Source of the DNA: CAZZKG01 sp964654825
GTDB taxonomy: Bacteria > Gemmatimonadota > CAZMKB01
Direction of reading: 5' to 3'
DNA length: 8,601 nucleotides
NCBI GenBank assembly: GCA_964654825.1
Contig: CAZZKG010000105.1
Location: 1-8,601 of the forward strand
The notes beneath the pieces were generated by a model. The model was not told the origin of the DNA. It searched no databases and saw nothing but the letters and a program-made list of their open reading frames with translations. Position 1 is the stretch's first letter, and the number at the start of each line of letters is the position of its first letter. Position numbers and translations under genes: made by a program. Shown one piece after another: positions 1 to 6,769 of the stretch.

Positions 1-1358
1 ACCCTGTGGAGACCATCGCGAACGAAAATCTCTTACAACTTCTGCCCGGCCACCTTGTAGAGTTGCGTGACGGCAAGGTTACGATCGAGAAGTACTGGCA
101 GAGTGTTCCTGGAGCGGGCAGTATTACAAGTGTCGATGAAGCTCTGGAGCAGCTGGACAGTTTGTTAACAGCGTCTCTGATAAAACATCTTCGTTCTGAT
201 GTTCCATACGGGGTTTTTTTGAGCGGGGGAGTTGATTCTTCCCTTGTCGCCTATTACGCCAGGAAGGTACTGAATGCCGAAGAGCTGAAAACATTTGTGG
301 TTGCAGTCAATTTTATGGGTTTCGACGAAAGTCCGACTGCAATGGCGGTAAGTGATTGGCTCGGGTGCCGCAGCCATGTGTTTCATCTCGATGAACAGGG
401 GATTTTTTCTTCAATGAACGAAATGTTCGTTCATATCGATGAACCCCTTGCTGATCCCGGTCTCATGAACGCTCACTTCATCTCGAAAAACGCTCGGCAG
501 CACATTAAAGTTGCCCTGGCCGGAGATGGAGGAGATGAATTGTTCGGCGGTTACGTCACATTTCGTGCTATTCCCTGGCTGAGGGAAATCGGCTATCTGC
601 CCGATCGACTTCTTCTTCCCTTCATTCATCTGGTGAGAAAGATGTCCCCCGACAAATATGGCTACATGAGCCTCGATTTCAAACTTCAGCAGTTCATGAA
701 GGGTTATCGCACGGAGGATGTATACCGGCTTCCATGCTGGTTAGCTGCTTTTTCACCACACCAATTGTTCTCACTTTATAAAAAAGACTATGTGGCCCGG
801 TTCTCTTCTCCCGGCGCATTGAATGATGAACTCTTTCATGAGTTGAGCAGTTCGGTAGGTGAAACAGGAACAAATTCTCTCGCAAATGTTATGCTGCTCC
901 AGTACCAAAAATTTTTTTTACCGGAGTTCGTTCTCGCTCATACTGACAGGGCTTCGATGCAGCAGTCTCTCGAGGTCCGTTGTCCTCTTCTGGACAAACC
1001 GATTTTTGAATTCGCGAATACACTTCCCTTACACTTAAAAGTAAATAACAGTAAATTGAAAGTGTTACTGTTCGAACTCTTGAACCATCTTGATTTTCCA
1101 CAGGAAGCCGTGCGCCATCCAAAGCGGGGTTTCACGTTTCCACTTGCCTCCTGGTTGAGAGGACGATTGAAGCATGTAATGCTCGACGTGCTCAGTCCGG
1201 AAAACATTGATGCGGTGGGGGTGTTCGACAGACTTTTCATCGAGCAGCTTATCAGAGAGCATGTGAGCGGAAAGGCGAATCACTATAGAGAATTGTGGAA
1301 TCTCATTGTATTATTCCAGTGGATAAAAAAATACTCAAAACTAACCTTCCATGCTTAA
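1..1358 (+). CDS. Asparagine-synthetase-type glutamine amidotransferase, C-terminal part (5' truncated by window edge)
   Basis: This is the synthetase half of a class II glutamine-dependent amidotransferase of the AsnB family. Such enzymes activate a carboxylate with ATP and transfer ammonia from glutamine to it. Counting from the GTG at 6, the PPi-loop SGGVDSS lies at residues 73-79, the conserved GDGGDELFGGY at 173-183 and EVRCPLLD at 323-330; the C-terminal RGFTFPLASWLRG segment is also family-typical. The frame is open to the window edge, and the first residues (LLPGHLVELRDGK) match the linker after the N-terminal glutaminase domain. The GTG at 6 is therefore not the true start, and roughly 170-200 residues lie upstream. 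The next gene begins 133 bp downstream, on the same strand. In glycan loci, AsnB relatives can amidate uronic acids (WbpS in Pseudomonas O6 O-antigen is a proposed case). An ordinary asparagine synthetase remains possible. The family is sure; the substrate is not. Confidence 0.93.
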   Translation, partial: PVETIANENLLQLLPGHLVELRDGKVTIEKYWQSVPGAGSITSVDEALEQLDSLLTASLIKHLRSDVPYGVFLSGGVDSSLVAYYARKVLNAEELKTFVVAVNFMGFDESPTAMAVSDWLGCRSHVFHLDEQGIFSSMNEMFVHIDEPLADPGLMNAHFISKNARQHIKVALAGDGGDELFGGYVTFRAIPWLREIGYLPDRLLLPFIHLVRKMSPDKYGYMSLDFKLQQFMKGYRTEDVYRLPCWLAAFSPHQLFSLYKKDYVARFSSPGALNDELFHELSSSVGETGTNSLANVMLLQYQKFFLPEFVLAHTDRASMQQSLEVRCPLLDKPIFEFANTLPLHLKVNNSKLKVLLFELLNHLDFPQEAVRHPKRGFTFPLASWLRGRLKHVMLDVLSPENIDAVGVFDRLFIEQLIREHVSGKANHYRELWNLIVLFQWIKKYSKLTFHA

Positions 1359-1389
1359 AAGTCATTTATAGCCGCATGGTGAGCATTCG

Positions 1390-1434
1390 CCGGGTGAACA
1401 CCGGTATGTCCTGGGGGGCCCGTGAACAGGGACA
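1390..1434 (+). other. Tandem hairpins in the asnB-like/FrhB-like gap
   Basis: The 133-bp gap 1359-1491 has two GC-rich inverted repeats. The first, 1390-1404, is CCGGGTGAACACCGG, a 4-5 bp stem with a bulge. The second pairs TGTCCTG (1407-1413) with CAGGGACA (1427-1434) through 7 pairs and one bulged G. Neither is followed by a T-run, so they do not look like intrinsic terminators. They could be a structured leader, an RNA-processing site or protein-binding sites. No convincing promoter was found in this gap. Function is unknown. Confidence 0.3.
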
Positions 1435-1481
1435 CTAAGGGTCGCTTGCCGTGAAAACAACGATGATGGCGGTCAGTTTTC

Positions 1482-1491
1482 AAGGAAGGCT
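1482..1491 (+). promoter_or_regulatory. Ribosome binding site for the FrhB-like gene
   Basis: AAGGAAGG at 1482-1489 is a purine-rich Shine-Dalgarno sequence. Its AAGGA part ends 5 nt before the ATG at 1492 and supports that start. Confidence 0.65.
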
Positions 1492-2889
1492 ATGTCTTAT
1501 TGGTCCCGTTTTGAAAATGAAGTAATTAGCCCCGGCAACTGTATGCACTGTGGAGCCTGTGTCGGGTTGCATCCCGAACTTTTCATTTTTAAAGACACAG
1601 AGCGCGGTCCACTCCCTCATACCAGAAGGCGGCTCTCCGATGAGGAGGATACTTCACTACAGGTCTCCTGGTCTGTTTGCCCGGGACGCGGAATTCCCTA
1701 TCCTGATCTGTTCCGATTTCTCCACGGTACACTGCCATCGAATCAGCTCATCGGTCCATGCCTCGAGGTTTTTATCGGATATTCGGGAACTCCAGCTGTA
1801 AGACAACAGGCTGCCTCGGGCGGAGTTTTGACATCAGTGCTCATTGAACTCCTGAAAGCAGGGGCTGTCGATGGAGCTGTCGTGCTCCAGCAGGGACGCT
1901 CACAACCCGAGGAGGCAACTCCGGTCATCGCGGAGAATGAAGATGCCATACTGGCCTCGGCTCAGAGCATCTATGCAGTGACTCCGACACTCACCATCTT
2001 ACCGGAAATGGAAAGGTTTGAGGGGAATCTGGCCTTCGTGGGTCTGCCGGAACAGGTGGCCACGTTGAGAATGCTGCAGTTCTTGCAACATCCGGCAGCT
2101 TTGAAAGTGAAGTATGTGCTCGGGCCGTACACGGGAACAAACATGTACCCGGGAGCCGTAAGAGCTTTTCTGAGGATGAACAACGTCAAAAATTCCGCTC
2201 CTGTAAGGCGGCTCAGGTGGAGGGCAGGAGAATGGCCGGGGAAGTTGAGAGTTGAAATGGAAGACGGGCGTGTTTTTGAGGCGGAGAAGTTTTACTACAA
2301 CTACCTGATCCCATTTTACATCTCACGACACTGCCGGATAATACCGGATTTTTGTAATGAACTGACGGACATTTCGGTTGGGGATGCCTGGTCACCCGGA
2401 TATGAAACGAAGAGGGGCGGTTTTTCTGTGATAATTGCTCGTTCTGTGAACGGGATGAATGTCCTGGAGAAAATGCGACGGGAAGGAAGCCTGGTTCTCG
2501 AGGATGCTTCGACAGAGGAAATTGTCACCATGCACAGTCATATGTTTGATTTCAAGAAGAGAGGTGCGTTTGTCCGGTTGGACAGGCAGAAGAGACGGGG
2601 ATTACCGATACCGGACTACGGCTACTGGCCTGATACAATTAAAACATCGAGAAGAATAATGGAAGCTGTACCGGGAGCACTGTTCTGGTTCGGCAGTAAG
2701 CAGTTCGGAAAGTGGTTGCTGGAGAAAGTTCCGCTGAATTGTGCCGGGAAGGTCTTCTCTTTTATCCGGGTGAACTGGAAGAGGATATCTCGACCCACAA
2801 GGAACAGGGGTTTGACTGCAATGACATTTCATAATGTTCCGAGCGGACGGTGGCAGGAACTCGCCGCATTGGATAAATATGATGGGTAA
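1492..2889 (+). CDS. F420 hydrogenase/dehydrogenase beta-subunit (FrhB-like) family iron-sulfur protein
   Basis: The family contains the flavin and Fe-S subunit of F420-reducing enzymes, plus many bacterial relatives in polysaccharide clusters, where the reaction is mostly unproven. Residues 17-23 (CMHCGAC) with C63-P64 form a 4Fe-4S motif. ASGGVLTSVL at 108-117 followed by AGAVDGAVV is the family's N-terminal signature. TDISVGDAW at 292-300 matches the usual ADIS-GD signature. Several later positions that I recall as cysteines are changed: GLPEQ at 184-188 where GTPCQ is usual, GPYTG at 211-215 where a GxxCxG-like motif is usual, and C281-R-I-I-P-D where a second cysteine is usual at 284. 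The roughly 160-residue tail is basic and unassigned. The protein is likely soluble or peripheral. It sits 133 bp after the amidotransferase and ends in tandem stops. A redox role on a glycan precursor is inferred. Family confidence is high, function low. Confidence 0.9.
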   Translation: MSYWSRFENEVISPGNCMHCGACVGLHPELFIFKDTERGPLPHTRRRLSDEEDTSLQVSWSVCPGRGIPYPDLFRFLHGTLPSNQLIGPCLEVFIGYSGTPAVRQQAASGGVLTSVLIELLKAGAVDGAVVLQQGRSQPEEATPVIAENEDAILASAQSIYAVTPTLTILPEMERFEGNLAFVGLPEQVATLRMLQFLQHPAALKVKYVLGPYTGTNMYPGAVRAFLRMNNVKNSAPVRRLRWRAGEWPGKLRVEMEDGRVFEAEKFYYNYLIPFYISRHCRIIPDFCNELTDISVGDAWSPGYETKRGGFSVIIARSVNGMNVLEKMRREGSLVLEDASTEEIVTMHSHMFDFKKRGAFVRLDRQKRRGLPIPDYGYWPDTIKTSRRIMEAVPGALFWFGSKQFGKWLLEKVPLNCAGKVFSFIRVNWKRISRPTRNRGLTAMTFHNVPSGRWQELAALDKYDG

Positions 2890-2899
2890 TAATGCTTAC

Positions 2900-2917
2900 C
2901 CGGTAAAAACCGGTTTT
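2900..2917 (+). terminator. Weak terminator-like or attenuator hairpin
   Basis: CCGGT (2900-2904), loop AAAA and ACCGG (2909-2913) form a 5-bp GC-rich stem followed directly by TTTT (2914-2917). It starts 10 bp after the FrhB-like stop. The stem is short and the T-run brief, so at most partial termination is likely. Part of the same stretch, AAAACCGGTTTT (2906-2917), is a perfect 12-bp palindrome and could instead be a DNA-binding site. Confidence 0.3.
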
Positions 2918-2960
2918 CTCGATCGGCGATTACAGACTACGACAAAAAGCAGGTGAACTG

Positions 2961-4586
2961 GTGGAACTTAAACAGGAATTCAATCGATTTGTCGATTTTC
3001 ATGTCAGACGGATCCTGACACAAGTGGACAGAGATCCCGACTCTCCAACCGTCGGATGTTTCGATCGTGTTTACTGGCACTACAAGGCACGGGATTACTC
3101 CTCCGCAATTCTTCAGCAAAGCATCCACGCTCTGGAGAGTATCCGAAAGGGGGAGATCGCAGTGGAAGTGTCAGAACAGGAAATCGTGCGGCTCGTGAAA
3201 GCAGCGGTCCGGGGACTCACGAGGCAGATCAACGCACAGGGCGGGGTGAACGAATACTATCCCCATGAAAACAGTTTTGTTGCAGGAGCATTTTCCCTGT
3301 CAGCCGTGTGCCGTGTCCTTCTTGATTGGCAGGAGACTGCACCTCACCTGCTCGAGGGGGTGGATTTTCCCGCACTTCAGAGATTGGTAAACCACATGCA
3401 GTGCCGCCAGGAACTCAGTTCACGCGCAAAGCCGGGTATCCACCAGAGGACCACTCCCGCATGTCAACACGCGGCAGCCCTGGCTGCTCTATTCATCGCC
3501 GGTTCACTCGAACCGTTGCAGGTATCACAGGATGTTCTCTCATCAAACCTGGAAGTGCTTCTCATGGGACAGGACGAAGAAGGTTGGTTTAATGAGTACG
3601 GTGGACCTGATTATGGTTATCTCAGTGTAACTATAGATGCTCTTGCCGACATCCATCGGATTTGTGACGAGGAGAGAGTCCTCGAAGCTCTCAATCGCGC
3701 AGTGGACTTTGTTGCCAGGACAATCGGGGTTGACAACAGGATTCCTTTCGAACTGGGAAGCCGGAACACAGAGTATTTTTACACATACGGTACCGCATAT
3801 GCCGCTCGGACCAACCCGGTGGCGTCGTGGGTTCTCCATACAGTGTTCCTTGACATGAACAGCCCGGAACATTTTCTCTGGAGCATCGACGACCGGTATA
3901 TGACACACTGTACCTTCGCGAGTCTCGTCCGGGCTCTTCCCTATCTCTCAGATCTGTGTCCCCCGGTACAGCCGATAGTCAAGGAGAGTCTCTGGATGCC
4001 GAACTCCGGCCTGTGGTTCGAGAAGAGGAGGGATTACACTCTGGCAGTTTCCGCATATAAAGGTGGAGTCCTTCGCGTAGCGAGGAAAAATGCCCCGCCC
4101 ATCCTTGATCACGGGCTCAGAATAAGCACAGAGAAGAAAAAATGGACGAACAACTGGTGGAATAATGCCCTTGATGTCCGGAAAGGTACTGATGAGATAG
4201 TCATAAGTGGTCCCAGTCATCCCGTCACGTATGATCTGCCGTCATCAGTGCTCCACGCAGGTCTCAGGATACTTGCGTTTCTGTTTCGCCATCACCTGAA
4301 ACCTGTTTTGAAAAAGGTGATGATACTTCGGGAGGGAAAGGGCGTGGGTGGTGGGCCGAAGTTCGAAAGAGTGATTTCGATCGGGGAAGACGATTATCTC
4401 GGGATTCAGGACATCATCAGGGGAGAGGGCGAATTGGAAGCCGTCCCGGGACCGAGACAGAATCTTCGATATGTTCCCAGCGCGAACAATTTTCACATTG
4501 AAGAGTGGGTTCCCCCGCTCAGGTATGGTGAAACGGTGAGAGGAAAAGATCGATTGGAGAGGCGGGTGCGGGTCAGTGTTCTTTGA
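2961..4586 (+). CDS. Putative alpha/alpha-toroid protein, heparinase II/III-like, function unknown
   Basis: A soluble protein of 541 residues with no signal peptide or clear membrane helix, so probably cytoplasmic. The N-terminal DPDSPTVGCFDRVYWHYKARD, then NEYYPHENSF (97-106) and NEYGGPDYGYLS (211-222), resemble conserved motifs I recall from large hypothetical or heparinase-II/III-like proteins in polysaccharide clusters. The helical first about 350 residues, with repeated aromatic and acidic patches, suit an (alpha/alpha)n toroid. The last about 190 residues (including WTNNWWNN at 395-402 and many short strands) suit a beta-sandwich, the usual heparinase-type arrangement. I cannot point to proven catalytic residues. 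The start is GTG at 2961 with AGGTGA 4 nt upstream; no better start is seen nearby. It follows the FrhB-like gene by 71 bp. Uronic-acid chemistry (lyase, epimerase) would suit the neighbouring amidotransferase, but this is inference only. Confidence 0.85.
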   Translation: MELKQEFNRFVDFHVRRILTQVDRDPDSPTVGCFDRVYWHYKARDYSSAILQQSIHALESIRKGEIAVEVSEQEIVRLVKAAVRGLTRQINAQGGVNEYYPHENSFVAGAFSLSAVCRVLLDWQETAPHLLEGVDFPALQRLVNHMQCRQELSSRAKPGIHQRTTPACQHAAALAALFIAGSLEPLQVSQDVLSSNLEVLLMGQDEEGWFNEYGGPDYGYLSVTIDALADIHRICDEERVLEALNRAVDFVARTIGVDNRIPFELGSRNTEYFYTYGTAYAARTNPVASWVLHTVFLDMNSPEHFLWSIDDRYMTHCTFASLVRALPYLSDLCPPVQPIVKESLWMPNSGLWFEKRRDYTLAVSAYKGGVLRVARKNAPPILDHGLRISTEKKKWTNNWWNNALDVRKGTDEIVISGPSHPVTYDLPSSVLHAGLRILAFLFRHHLKPVLKKVMILREGKGVGGGPKFERVISIGEDDYLGIQDIIRGEGELEAVPGPRQNLRYVPSANNFHIEEWVPPLRYGETVRGKDRLERRVRVSVL

Positions 4587-4610
4587 CCAATGAAGAATTT
4601 GGCGTATATT
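4583..4610 (+). promoter_or_regulatory. Candidate sigma-70-type promoter for the GT2 gene
   Basis: TTGACC (4583-4588) and TATATT (4605-4610), 16 bp apart, each match five of six consensus bases. The -35 element overlaps the TGA stop of the toroid gene (4584-4586). Transcription would begin near 4617, leaving a leader of about 55 nt. This suggests the glycosyltransferase can be expressed apart from the upstream genes. Confidence 0.5.
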
Positions 4611-4671
4611 TACTCTACGGGCGAGTACGTATCTGTTATGTAACTTCGCGATATGGCAACAACGGGTTGAT

Positions 4672-5676
4672 ATGAACGATAGAACCCAAAAAAGGTACGG
4701 TGATTTGAATCGATCGAAGAACAGGACGATTAACAATGTCTCTTTTGTCGTACCTGTTTATAACGAGGCCGATAATATCGTGGAGGTTATCGATGGTATT
4801 ACAGGCGTGATTTCATCTATCACGGACCTGGAGGAGTTTGAGATCATCGTTGTGGATGATGGATCAGAAGATCGGGGGCCTGATATACTCGATGATCTGG
4901 CGGAAAAGTATGATTTTCTGAAGCTGGTTACATTCCGAAGAAATTTTGGGAAATCTGCAGCTCTGATGGCCGGATTCGAACTGTCGAACGGAGAAGCCGT
5001 TATCACACTGGATGGCGATTGCCAGGATGATCCGGCAGAAATCCCTCGATTCCTGGACAAGCTGGAAGAAGGCTACGACCTCGTGAGCGGCTGGAAGAAG
5101 GAGCGGCGGGATCCTCTGGAAAAACGAATAACTTCAAAAATCTTCAATTACGTTGTATCGAAAGTCACGGGTGTGACACTTCACGATATCAATTGCGGGT
5201 TCAAAGCGTATCGTACCTGGTGCCTTCGAAATATTTCACTCACTGGGAACCTCTATCGTTTTCTGCCTGTCCTCATCACTCAGCGAGGCGGAAAGATCAC
5301 CGAGATCCAGGTGAAGCATCATCCGAGGAAATCCGGAAAGAGCAAGTATGGAATGAAAAGGTATCTGGAAGGCACCCTCGATCTCTGCACTGTTATTCTT
5401 CTATCGAGATTCTTTCAGAAGCCCCTGTACTTCTTCGGTTTGATCGGTATTCCCCTGATCATCATGGGCGGTGTGATAGGGATGTACCTTGTCGGGGGGC
5501 ACCTGTATTATCTGCTCACTGGAGATTCGGCTTACGAACTGGTCGCCCGTCCTCTGCTGCAGATTTGCATCACCATATTCGGGATCGGGCTCAACATTTT
5601 CCTTATTGGTTTACTGGCCGAATTCATCCTCAGCAGACTTCCGGATCAGGGATACAGTATCAAGCGTCAGCGTTGA
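4672..5676 (+). CDS. Family 2 glycosyltransferase, DPM1/GtrB-type polyprenyl-phosphate sugar transferase
   Basis: The protein transfers a sugar from a nucleotide donor to a polyprenyl phosphate on the cytoplasmic face of the inner membrane. The GT-A fold is clear: VSFVVPVYNEADNI near residue 23, VVDDGS with D62-D63, NFGKSAALMAGFELS, and the metal-binding DGDCQDDP at 114-121 (usually DxDLQDPP in this group). INCGFKAYR is also typical. Two C-terminal hydrophobic segments, about 251-274 and 293-317, match the two helices of GtrB/ArnC-like members, and the length (334) is normal. The ATG at 4672 fits because the next methionine lies inside the fold; its ribosome site is weak (GGG at 4664-4666). 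The sugar cannot be read from the sequence. Its lipid-linked product is the natural donor for a GT-C enzyme such as the product of 6770-8503. Confidence 0.93.
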   Translation: MNDRTQKRYGDLNRSKNRTINNVSFVVPVYNEADNIVEVIDGITGVISSITDLEEFEIIVVDDGSEDRGPDILDDLAEKYDFLKLVTFRRNFGKSAALMAGFELSNGEAVITLDGDCQDDPAEIPRFLDKLEEGYDLVSGWKKERRDPLEKRITSKIFNYVVSKVTGVTLHDINCGFKAYRTWCLRNISLTGNLYRFLPVLITQRGGKITEIQVKHHPRKSGKSKYGMKRYLEGTLDLCTVILLSRFFQKPLYFFGLIGIPLIIMGGVIGMYLVGGHLYYLLTGDSAYELVARPLLQICITIFGIGLNIFLIGLLAEFILSRLPDQGYSIKRQR

Positions 5677-5707
5677 CCTGGCTCTCCTGCGAATAATTCC
5701 TCGAGGG

Positions 5708-6565
5708 TTACTCTCCCGGCACGGATACCGGTTTCTCTTTCCCCTGCTTTTCGAGTTCCAATCGCCAGAATACACCAAACGGGCTTCGCGGGTTTTTCGG
5801 CTTGATCCGAAACGGGATGATGTTGAGCGGAAGATTGTTACCGATGGAGCAGAGCGATACCAGATGGAATTCTCGAACGAGTTCCTCTACCTGTCTCCGG
5901 GAATAACTGTTGAGGTGTGGCACTCCTGAGCATTCAACGAGCATCGTACCAAAATGCTTTTCCAGAGGGTGATTCTGAACGAATCGGCTCAGAGAGCCCT
6001 TCGTCAAAAAGATTGTGTCGATGATTTTCTGAGCCGCACGTATAATCCGGGCGACGAGAATCTTGGGCGATAAGTTGTGATAGAGATAGATATAAGCTTT
6101 CCCTCCAGGTGTCAAAATTCTGTGGATTTCGGATATGGCTTTCCGGATGTCCGGTGTGTGATGCAGTACACCGAATGAATACACACAGGATATCGACTCG
6201 GTTCTCACAGGCGGGCGTTCTGTATTGCCAACCATGAACATGGGCTTGATCGTCAAGATAGCGGAATTGTGACCCGTGTCGGTCGCGGCCTGTGTGACAC
6301 TCTCGTCGGATATGTCGATACCCACGTATGAACCGCCGGGGGGTAACAGCTGGCAGAATGTCAGGGCATCGGTACCCTGACCGCACCCGAGTTCGAGTAC
6401 GTGATCGGAACAGCTCGCAACTTGGAGAATCTCATGAAGAATCCATGGCTCCTTATCATAACGGATTCGATATCTGGCCCCGTAATCCTTCTGTCCGTCA
6501 CATGGTGATTGATTCCAGAATCTCCGGGTTGCGTCAAGTGGATTGTCGGTTTTCGTCGAAGTCAC
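5708..6565 (-). CDS. Class I SAM-dependent methyltransferase
   Basis: The protein has a Rossmann-fold methyltransferase domain of the Methyltransf_11/UbiE-like type. Motif I is ELGCGQGT at residues 58-65, the acidic end of strand 2 is GID at 82-84, SFGVLHHTPD lies at 130-139 and LTPGGKAYIY at 151-160. The N-terminal FWNQSPC, followed by an RYRIRYDKEPWI segment, is common in methyltransferases of polysaccharide and lipid loci. The domain is followed by about 100 residues containing an amphipathic stretch and YSRRQVEELVREF. No signal peptide is seen, so it is cytoplasmic. The start is GTG at 6565 with AGGAG (6576-6580) 10 nt upstream. It converges on the GT2 gene with 31 bp between stops and diverges from the membrane protein gene. 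O-methylation of a sugar or of a lipid head is a guess; the substrate is unknown. Confidence 0.92.
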   Translation of the reverse strand: MTSTKTDNPLDATRRFWNQSPCDGQKDYGARYRIRYDKEPWILHEILQVASCSDHVLELGCGQGTDALTFCQLLPPGGSYVGIDISDESVTQAATDTGHNSAILTIKPMFMVGNTERPPVRTESISCVYSFGVLHHTPDIRKAISEIHRILTPGGKAYIYLYHNLSPKILVARIIRAAQKIIDTIFLTKGSLSRFVQNHPLEKHFGTMLVECSGVPHLNSYSRRQVEELVREFHLVSLCSIGNNLPLNIIPFRIKPKNPRSPFGVFWRLELEKQGKEKPVSVPGE

Positions 6566-6575
6566 CTGCTCGAAT

Positions 6576-6580
6576 CTCCT
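6576..6580 (-). promoter_or_regulatory. Ribosome binding site for the methyltransferase
   Basis: AGGAG on the minus strand lies 10 nt before the GTG at 6565 and is the main support for that start. Confidence 0.65.
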
Positions 6581-6610
6581 GTCTCTGTTATACTATATGG
6601 ATCCCAGCGT

Positions 6611-6639
6611 AATGTGCCACATTTTGTCGTTGATGTCAA
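6611..6639 (-). promoter_or_regulatory. Candidate leftward promoter for the methyltransferase gene
   Basis: On the minus strand TTGACA (6639-6634) is followed after 17 bp by CACATT (6616-6611), which matches only three of six -10 bases. A better -10 sequence, TATAGT (6597-6592), lies closer to the gene but has no good -35 element at the right distance. Transcription from one of these is likely, but which one is unclear. Confidence 0.35.
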
Positions 6640-6698
6640 ACACTGATTTACGTTCATTTTCGAGAGACGAGGTGTCGGCGAGCTTCTATTGCATTCAC

Positions 6699-6727
6699 TT
6701 GACATCAATTCGGAGATGGGGTAAAAT
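6699..6727 (+). promoter_or_regulatory. Strong sigma-70-type promoter for the membrane protein gene
   Basis: TTGACA (6699-6704), a 17-bp spacer and TAAAAT (6722-6727) match the consensus at 6/6 and 5/6 positions with optimal spacing. The start point would be near 6734, giving a leader of about 36 nt before the GTG at 6770. Confidence 0.75.
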
Positions 6728-6755
6728 CAGGATGTTCAATTCTCTGAGTATGATC

Positions 6756-6760
6756 GGGAG
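6756..6760 (+). promoter_or_regulatory. Ribosome binding site for the membrane protein gene
   Basis: GGGAG ends 9 nt before the GTG at 6770 and supports this start. The ATG at 6750 opens a different frame that soon stops. Confidence 0.65.
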
Positions 6761-6769
6761 AGCCGGATC

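Larger units (their letters stand above)
6566..6769. promoter_or_regulatory. Divergent intergenic control region with mirrored 10-mers
   Basis: This 204-bp gap lies between the divergent methyltransferase and membrane-protein genes. It holds the 10-mer TTGATGTCAA at 6630-6639 and its exact reverse complement TTGACATCAA at 6699-6708, 69 bp apart start to start. Each copy supplies a consensus TTGACA, facing outward on its own strand. The 10-mer is itself nearly palindromic, matching its own reverse complement at 8 of 10 positions. This could be a shared operator overlapping both -35 elements, or simply two promoters that happen to match. Confidence 0.5.

Noticed and set aside
4245..4736. 163-codon leftward open frame over the toroid gene's 3' end and the GT2 start
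   Set aside because: Its product has no family resemblance, it covers a better supported gene and the next gene's promoter and start, and it has the mixed composition of an antisense frame.
5699..5706. CCTCGAGG palindrome in the convergent gap
   Set aside because: An 8-bp palindrome with no loop or T-run cannot act as a terminator and is likely chance.
5193..5929. Overlapping rightward open frames across the GT2 and methyltransferase 3' ends
   Set aside because: They are out of frame with the GT2 domain or antisense to the methyltransferase, and their products look random and rich in Ser, Arg and Pro.
5934..6386. 150-codon leftward frame inside the methyltransferase gene
   Set aside because: It is a shifted frame of a gene whose motifs I and LTPGGKAY are clear in the other frame; there is no sign of a frameshift.
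6612..6622. TGGCAC on the minus strand, like the -24 part of a sigma-54 promoter
   Set aside because: The required GC of the -12 element (TTGC) is not at the right distance.
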